From: Deltaproteobacteria bacterium
GTDB lineage: Bacteria; Myxococcota_A; Polyangia; Haliangiales; Haliangiaceae
Reading direction: 5' to 3'
NCBI GenBank assembly: GCA_020630875.1
Contig: JAHDIH010000005.1
Location: 372,001-436,000, forward strand
DNA: 64,000 nt
The notes beneath the pieces were generated by a model. It ran no database searches, had not been told where the DNA came from, and saw only the letters and a program-made list of their open reading frames with translations. Both the position numbers and the translations under genes were made by a program. Below, one piece after another: positions 60,733 to 64,000 of the stretch (position 1 is the first letter of the stretch; each line of letters begins with the position of its first letter).

Positions 60733-61534
60733 AGAAGTAGAGCCCGAAGACGGCGCCAATTTAAGCCAGATCATTGAAAGTCTCATCTTTGCGGCAGATA
60801 AACCGCTTACGATAAAAGACATTGCTCGATTGGCTCGAACCAACGATGCAAAAGAAGTTAAGAAATCGGTGGCAAAGTTGGTCGCTGATTATGAAACGCG
60901 GGGCATTGTGCTTGATGCAGTAGCTGGTGGTTATCAGTTTAGGACTAACCCCGTAACATCCGGCTGGGTTCAGGATTTGATAGCGGGTAAACCCGTGAGG
61001 TTGTCTCGCGCGCAACTCGAGACGCTTGCCATTTGTGCGTATCGGCAACCTGTTACCAAGCCGGAGATCGATGAGATACGTGGCGTAGACTCTGGCGGTA
61101 CGGTGCGCGTACTGGTGGAGCGAGGTCTGGTACGAGTACTGGGCAGGAAAGAAGAGGTTGGTCGACCAATGCTCTACGGCACCACAAAATTCTTCTTGGA
61201 GTTCTTCAAGCTGAACGATTTGGAAGAATTGCCGACTTTAAGGGAGTTCCGAGAGCTTTCCAGTGAAAGTATGGACATGGTTCGTAAGCTAGGTTTCGAA
61301 GAACCGCGTGATGACAACTACACACGGATTGAAGACGAGCCCGAAGAGGGGAGCGAAGAAGCGCTGGCACTAGAAGCCGCAGCGGCCAAGAAGGCGGATG
61401 CTGGGGTAGAGGTTGGCGGTGAGCCCGAAGAACAGCCCGAGCAGCAGGACGTTGCGCCTGAACGTGAGGCGTCTGAGGCACAGGAAGTTGAGCCTGAAGA
61501 TGAAGTGGCTCAAGAACAAGATACGGCTGAGTAA
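60716..61534 (+). CDS. scpB: segregation and condensation protein B
   Basis: A 272-residue ScpB that dimerises and binds ScpA. It has [20 protein letters not shown] at the start of the first winged helix and [20 protein letters not shown] then [20 protein letters not shown] as family hallmarks. From about residue 205 the chain is extremely acidic (Glu/Asp/Gln-rich), a longer tail than in B. subtilis ScpB. ATG 60716 lies in the scpA gene, so translation is coupled. A terminator follows. Confidence 0.94.
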   Translation: MNTTVEEVEPEDGANLSQIIESLIFAADKPLTIKDIARLARTNDAKEVKKSVAKLVADYETRGIVLDAVAGGYQFRTNPVTSGWVQDLIAGKPVRLSRAQLETLAICAYRQPVTKPEIDEIRGVDSGGTVRVLVERGLVRVLGRKEEVGRPMLYGTTKFFLEFFKLNDLEELPTLREFRELSSESMDMVRKLGFEEPRDDNYTRIEDEPEEGSEEALALEAAAAKKADAGVEVGGEPEEQPEQQDVAPEREASEAQEVEPEDEVAQEQDTAE

Positions 61535-61555
61535 GAATTTTTGATGGCTTCAACG

Positions 61556-61593
61556 AAAAAAGGCCAAGGCGATTAAGCCTTGGCCTTTTTTTG
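61556..61593. terminator. bidirectional rho-independent terminator between scpB and outer-membrane protein gene
   Basis: AGGCCAAGGC (61561-61570) pairs with GCCTTGGCCT (61577-61586) around GATTAA. It is flanked by A-run on the left (61556-61560) and T-run on the right (from 61587), so it can serve both convergent genes. Confidence 0.9.
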
Positions 61594-61604
61594 GCAATTA
61601 GTTG

Positions 61605-62927
61605 TTACTGAGGAGTCGCTGCTTTCTCAGCTTCCGCTTTGGCTTTTTCATGCTCGGCTTTGGCTTCCGCTTTGGCTTTTTCATGTTGCTCTGCGGCAGC
61701 GGCGTTGGCTTGATCCGCCTCTACTTTTGCTGCATTGTTTTGTACTTCAATTTCTTCTCGCTGCTCTTTGACTCGTTTGAGTTCAGACTCATCGTACTCA
61801 CGATCCGCATCCCAGTAGTAACGCATTCGGAAAATGAGGCTTGTCAGACCGAGATCTTGCGCCTTTATACTTTGACGTTGCAGCTCAAGGCCGAAGAAGA
61901 AGTTTTGACCGACGGTGACGTTCCCAGCCACGCCGTACTTATGGACGTATTGTGTCTCATCTTGAAAGCTAGAATCAATCTTGTACGTCCCAAGTACTCC
62001 TACCGGTCCTAGATCAAGGCTAACCCCGACTCCCGCATCGAAGTATACAGCTTCCACCTCTGTGGCGTATCCCGCTCCAAGATCCGCGTAGGCACCGAGG
62101 ATTCCAGAACCCCAAGCAATTTGCCCGGAAAGTCCATAGGCTTTCTCTGTGATCCCTTTAAGCATACCGGTGGTTTGGATGTATCCATCCGCTGAAAATG
62201 CTGCGCGAACCGATGGGGTTAGATCGAATCCGTATTTAGCGTTGAGCCAGTGACCAAAATTGGTGGAAAGTCCAAGCCCCGAGCTGTTGTTAAATACTGT
62301 TTCGCCTCCATAGGTTGTCGCAACACTGAACCCCTTCATGAGATGCAGCTGACCGCTGAGGCGTTGTTGCATTCCGCCGACGGTAACGTCACTGCCACCT
62401 TGTTCTACGGAACCTCGACCAGTTCCCATTTCAAGGGCGAAGTAGGTAGGGTTGAACGGATCGTTTACCAAGTCACTTGAGTTAAAGGTGTGTCCGTTGA
62501 GCGTACGTGAATTTTGATTTCTCATCGCGGTAGGCAGCGCTTTAACGTTTGCCTTTACCTTGTCCGGCTCATCTGGCATGTCCGGCTCTGGAACTTCTTC
62601 TTTGGGGGGGCTTTTCGGTTCTTCTTCAACTTTAGGCTCTGTAGGCTCGGAAGACTTTTCCTTTGGCGGTTCCTCTGTGGTGGTCGCTGCCGGCGTGGTC
62701 GCGGCGGGAGCAGGAATTTTAGTTTGTTTCCCATCAGGTGTCGTGATGATTTTGCTGCCGTCACGAAGAACCTCTGTTTTGGTTCCGTCTGGTGCAATGG
62801 CAATCGAGCTGCCGTCTGGATAGGACGTCGTCATCGTACCGTCAGGTGCAGTAGTGGTTACCGGTCCGCCTTGGGCGATGGCTGCAGTAGTGCAAAAAAT
62901 CGTTAATATAAATAAAATTCTTTTCAT
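61605..62927 (-). CDS. outer-membrane protein with PDG repeats, Pro/Glu linker, barrel and coiled-coil tail
   Basis: A 440-residue exported protein. The signal MKRILFILTIFCTTAAIAQG is followed by five 9-residue repeats with a PDG core (27-71: APDGTMTTS, YPDGSSIAI, APDGTKTEV, LRDGSKIIT, TPDGKQTKI), a Pro/Glu-rich linker (about 75-130), a beta-barrel-like region (about 150-375, with many strands ending in aromatic residues), and a charged coiled-coil tail with EHEKAKAEAKA repeats. The layout suggests a membrane barrel with an external or periplasmic PDG repeat domain. GGGA precedes the ATG. No family is recognised for the whole protein. Confidence 0.82.
   Translation of the reverse strand: MKRILFILTIFCTTAAIAQGGPVTTTAPDGTMTTSYPDGSSIAIAPDGTKTEVLRDGSKIITTPDGKQTKIPAPAATTPAATTTEEPPKEKSSEPTEPKVEEEPKSPPKEEVPEPDMPDEPDKVKANVKALPTAMRNQNSRTLNGHTFNSSDLVNDPFNPTYFALEMGTGRGSVEQGGSDVTVGGMQQRLSGQLHLMKGFSVATTYGGETVFNNSSGLGLSTNFGHWLNAKYGFDLTPSVRAAFSADGYIQTTGMLKGITEKAYGLSGQIAWGSGILGAYADLGAGYATEVEAVYFDAGVGVSLDLGPVGVLGTYKIDSSFQDETQYVHKYGVAGNVTVGQNFFFGLELQRQSIKAQDLGLTSLIFRMRYYWDADREYDESELKRVKEQREEIEVQNNAAKVEADQANAAAAEQHEKAKAEAKAEHEKAKAEAEKAATPQ
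61631..61685. repeat. 33 bp direct repeat in outer-membrane protein gene
   Basis: A 22 bp sequence starting CTTCCGCTTTGGC occurs at 61631-61652 and again at 61664-61685, offset by 33 bp. It encodes the repeated EHEKAKAEAKA/EHEKAKAEAEK tail of the outer-membrane protein. Confidence 0.8.
62715..62849 (-). repeat. five 27 bp repeats coding for the PDG domain
   Basis: The segment encodes five 9-residue PDG/RDG units back to back. The protein repeat is clear while the DNA has diverged, so the repeats are old rather than recently amplified. PDG-T/S 9-mers resemble the Tcp10_C-like beta repeats. Confidence 0.65.
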
Positions 62928-63014
62928 TATTTTCCCTCGTCAGTAGTAGGCCAGGGGTGCAGACGCAGTTTCAAGTCAACGCGGCAATAAATCGCTGGAT
63001 ATCCTCTTGGAGCA

Positions 63015-63893
63015 GTGATATTGGCAAATGTGTCCGATCTACCATCCCAGTCCGTTCGTCTGCAGAAACTAATTGCTCAAGCGGGAATCTGTTCTCGCAG
63101 GAAAGCAGAGGAGCTTATTGTGGCCGGTAAAGTGAAGGTAAACGGTCAAACGGTGACCGTGCTGGGAACAAAAGTCGATCCGGACGCCGATCGCGTCACG
63201 TGCGAGGGCCAAGCGGTGTACGCCCAGGCGCTTCACTATATCTTGTTAAATAAGCCGAAGGGGTGTTTAAGCGCGGTTAGTGATCCCGAAGGACGTCCGA
63301 CTGTAATGGAATATTTGGTCGGAGTTCCGGTGCGCGTCAATCCTGTGGGGCGCCTGGATTTCAACAGTGAGGGCGTACTGCTTTTCACTAACGACGGGGA
63401 ACTGTCCATGAGGCTGCAGTCCCCTGACTACCACGTGGAAAAGACCTATCACGTGAAAGTCAGAGGTACGTTAACCGAAGGACAGATCCGACAAATGCGC
63501 ACCGGAGTGGTGCTTGACGACGGTTACAAAACACGGCCCGCACAGGTGGACCGTCTTAAAAATGAAAGTAAGCACGATTGGCTTGTGATCACGCTAACCG
63601 AGGGGAAGCGTAGACAAATTCACCGGATGGTAGAAGCACTAGGTCAATCGGTTCAAAAAATTCAGCGCGTCGGCTACGGAGGCATCTCGTTTTATGGGCT
63701 TCGCGTGGGGGATGCGCGAGAGCTCAGGCAGCAAGAAGTCGATATGCTGCGTAAGGCGGTGGGGCTGGCGGCGAACAGTCAGGCGAAGTCTCGCGGTAAG
63801 TGGAAGGTCGCTCGGGAAGATACGGAGCTAAATCGTCGACGTTTAAAGAAATCTCGCGAAGAAAAGAAAGAAAACGAAACTTCGCAGGGGTAG
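63015..63893 (+). CDS. rluB: RluB/RsuA-family pseudouridine synthase
   Basis: A 292-residue enzyme that makes pseudouridine in rRNA, probably 23S. The S4 domain ([20 protein letters not shown]) is followed by the catalytic domain with [20 protein letters not shown], where the Asp is catalytic, and [16 protein letters not shown]. The C-terminal Lys/Arg-rich tail is longer than in E. coli RluB/RsuA. GTG 63015 follows GGAG; GTG 63030 is another option. It follows the scpA-scpB cluster, with the outer-membrane protein gene between. Which rRNA position is modified cannot be told. Confidence 0.92.
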   Translation: MILANVSDLPSQSVRLQKLIAQAGICSRRKAEELIVAGKVKVNGQTVTVLGTKVDPDADRVTCEGQAVYAQALHYILLNKPKGCLSAVSDPEGRPTVMEYLVGVPVRVNPVGRLDFNSEGVLLFTNDGELSMRLQSPDYHVEKTYHVKVRGTLTEGQIRQMRTGVVLDDGYKTRPAQVDRLKNESKHDWLVITLTEGKRRQIHRMVEALGQSVQKIQRVGYGGISFYGLRVGDARELRQQEVDMLRKAVGLAANSQAKSRGKWKVAREDTELNRRRLKKSREEKKENETSQG

Positions 63894-63934
63894 CGGGCGT
63901 GCGCCAGGGGGAATCCAGTGCATAATGGTGCCAT

Positions 63935-64000
63935 ATGGCACAAACAATGCGAGCACCGTTTGCACCAGACAGCGAAGGCGCTATTTCTACGGAAACAGCC
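63935..64000 (+). CDS. start of a further gene (partial)
   Basis: ATG 63935 opens a frame that runs to the window edge (22 codons, MAQTMRAPFAPDSEGAISTE). It reads from a position 41 bp after the pseudouridine synthase stop in the same direction. Too short to identify. Confidence 0.4.
   Translation, partial: MAQTMRAPFAPDSEGAISTETA

Overview
The window is chromosomal DNA of a didermic Gram-negative bacterium. BamA, BamB, Skp, LolCD-type genes, OmpA-less beta-barrel proteins and at least fourteen lipoproteins with clear lipoboxes all point to an outer membrane. Gene order and gene content resemble the Myxococcota/Bradymonadota side of the former Deltaproteobacteria. The order lysS-lolC-lolD-bamA-skp-fabZ, the order M50 protease-scpA-scpB-rluB, a sigma factor of the type annotated from myxobacteria paired with a Ser/Thr kinase, Gly-rich Cys-rich surface lipoproteins and a lone MshEN-domain protein all fit that group. 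Base composition looks close to 50% GC by eye (not computed), well below cultured myxobacteria, so an uncultured or Bradymonas-like lineage is more likely than a classical fruiting myxobacterium. This assignment is inference. No rRNA, IS element, prophage, integron or CRISPR array is visible. The genes are tightly packed with many GTG/TTG starts and 4-30 bp overlaps.

Layout. 1-5.1 kb: clpX start (minus), a winged-helix regulator with a degenerate receiver, mgtE, a DUF3108-like lipoprotein, pdxA and a Crp/Fnr regulator. 5.1-8.4 kb: CPBP protease, TraB/GumN lipoprotein and a transglutaminase-like exported protein. 8.4-17.3 kb: poorly characterised accessory genes (duplicated small lipoprotein, MshEN protein in a minus-strand operon, kinase-less AAA-TPR protein, degenerate CoA-ligase-like protein) around a CCA-adding enzyme. 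17.4-20.4 kb: tRNA-Thr and two tandem paralogous Gly-rich lipoproteins. 20.4-23.7 kb: a peroxide-defence unit, oxyR then ahpC and ahpF, with an OxyR-type ATAG-N7-CTAT box in front of ahpC. 23.8-31.1 kb: coaBC, type-4 uracil-DNA glycosylase, HU, glyA, gabD and a GFA-fold protein.

31.2-35 kb: a lipoprotein gene interrupted by one in-frame TAG, further exported proteins, a SRPBCC-GyrI fusion and a phosphorylation-dead receiver. 35.1-39.8 kb: accD-folC, a YfgM-BamB pair and initiator tRNA. 39.8-45.2 kb: a sigma factor divergent from a kinase that carries an anti-sigma-like zinc finger, then a PQQ-type sugar dehydrogenase and a thioredoxin lipoprotein. 45.3-53.3 kb: envelope-biogenesis run lysS-lolC-lolD-bamA-skp, a terminator, then fabZ. 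53.3-58.1 kb: lipoproteins, one behind a near-consensus sigma-54 promoter, a 53-codon small gene and tRNA-Glu. 58.3-64 kb: SpoIID-like lipoprotein, M50 protease, scpA, scpB, an outer-membrane protein with PDG repeats, a pseudouridine synthase and the first codons of another gene.

The three tRNA genes and clpX share a promoter style (TTGC or TTGACA at -35; TAGTTT or TATAAG at -10), which gives an internal check on promoter calls. The strongest leads for new biology are the sigma/zinc-finger-kinase pair, the multi-membrane-span insertion inside the LolC-type permease, the amber-interrupted lipoprotein, the MshEN operon, the PDG-repeat outer-membrane protein and the tandem pilin-like-domain lipoprotein.
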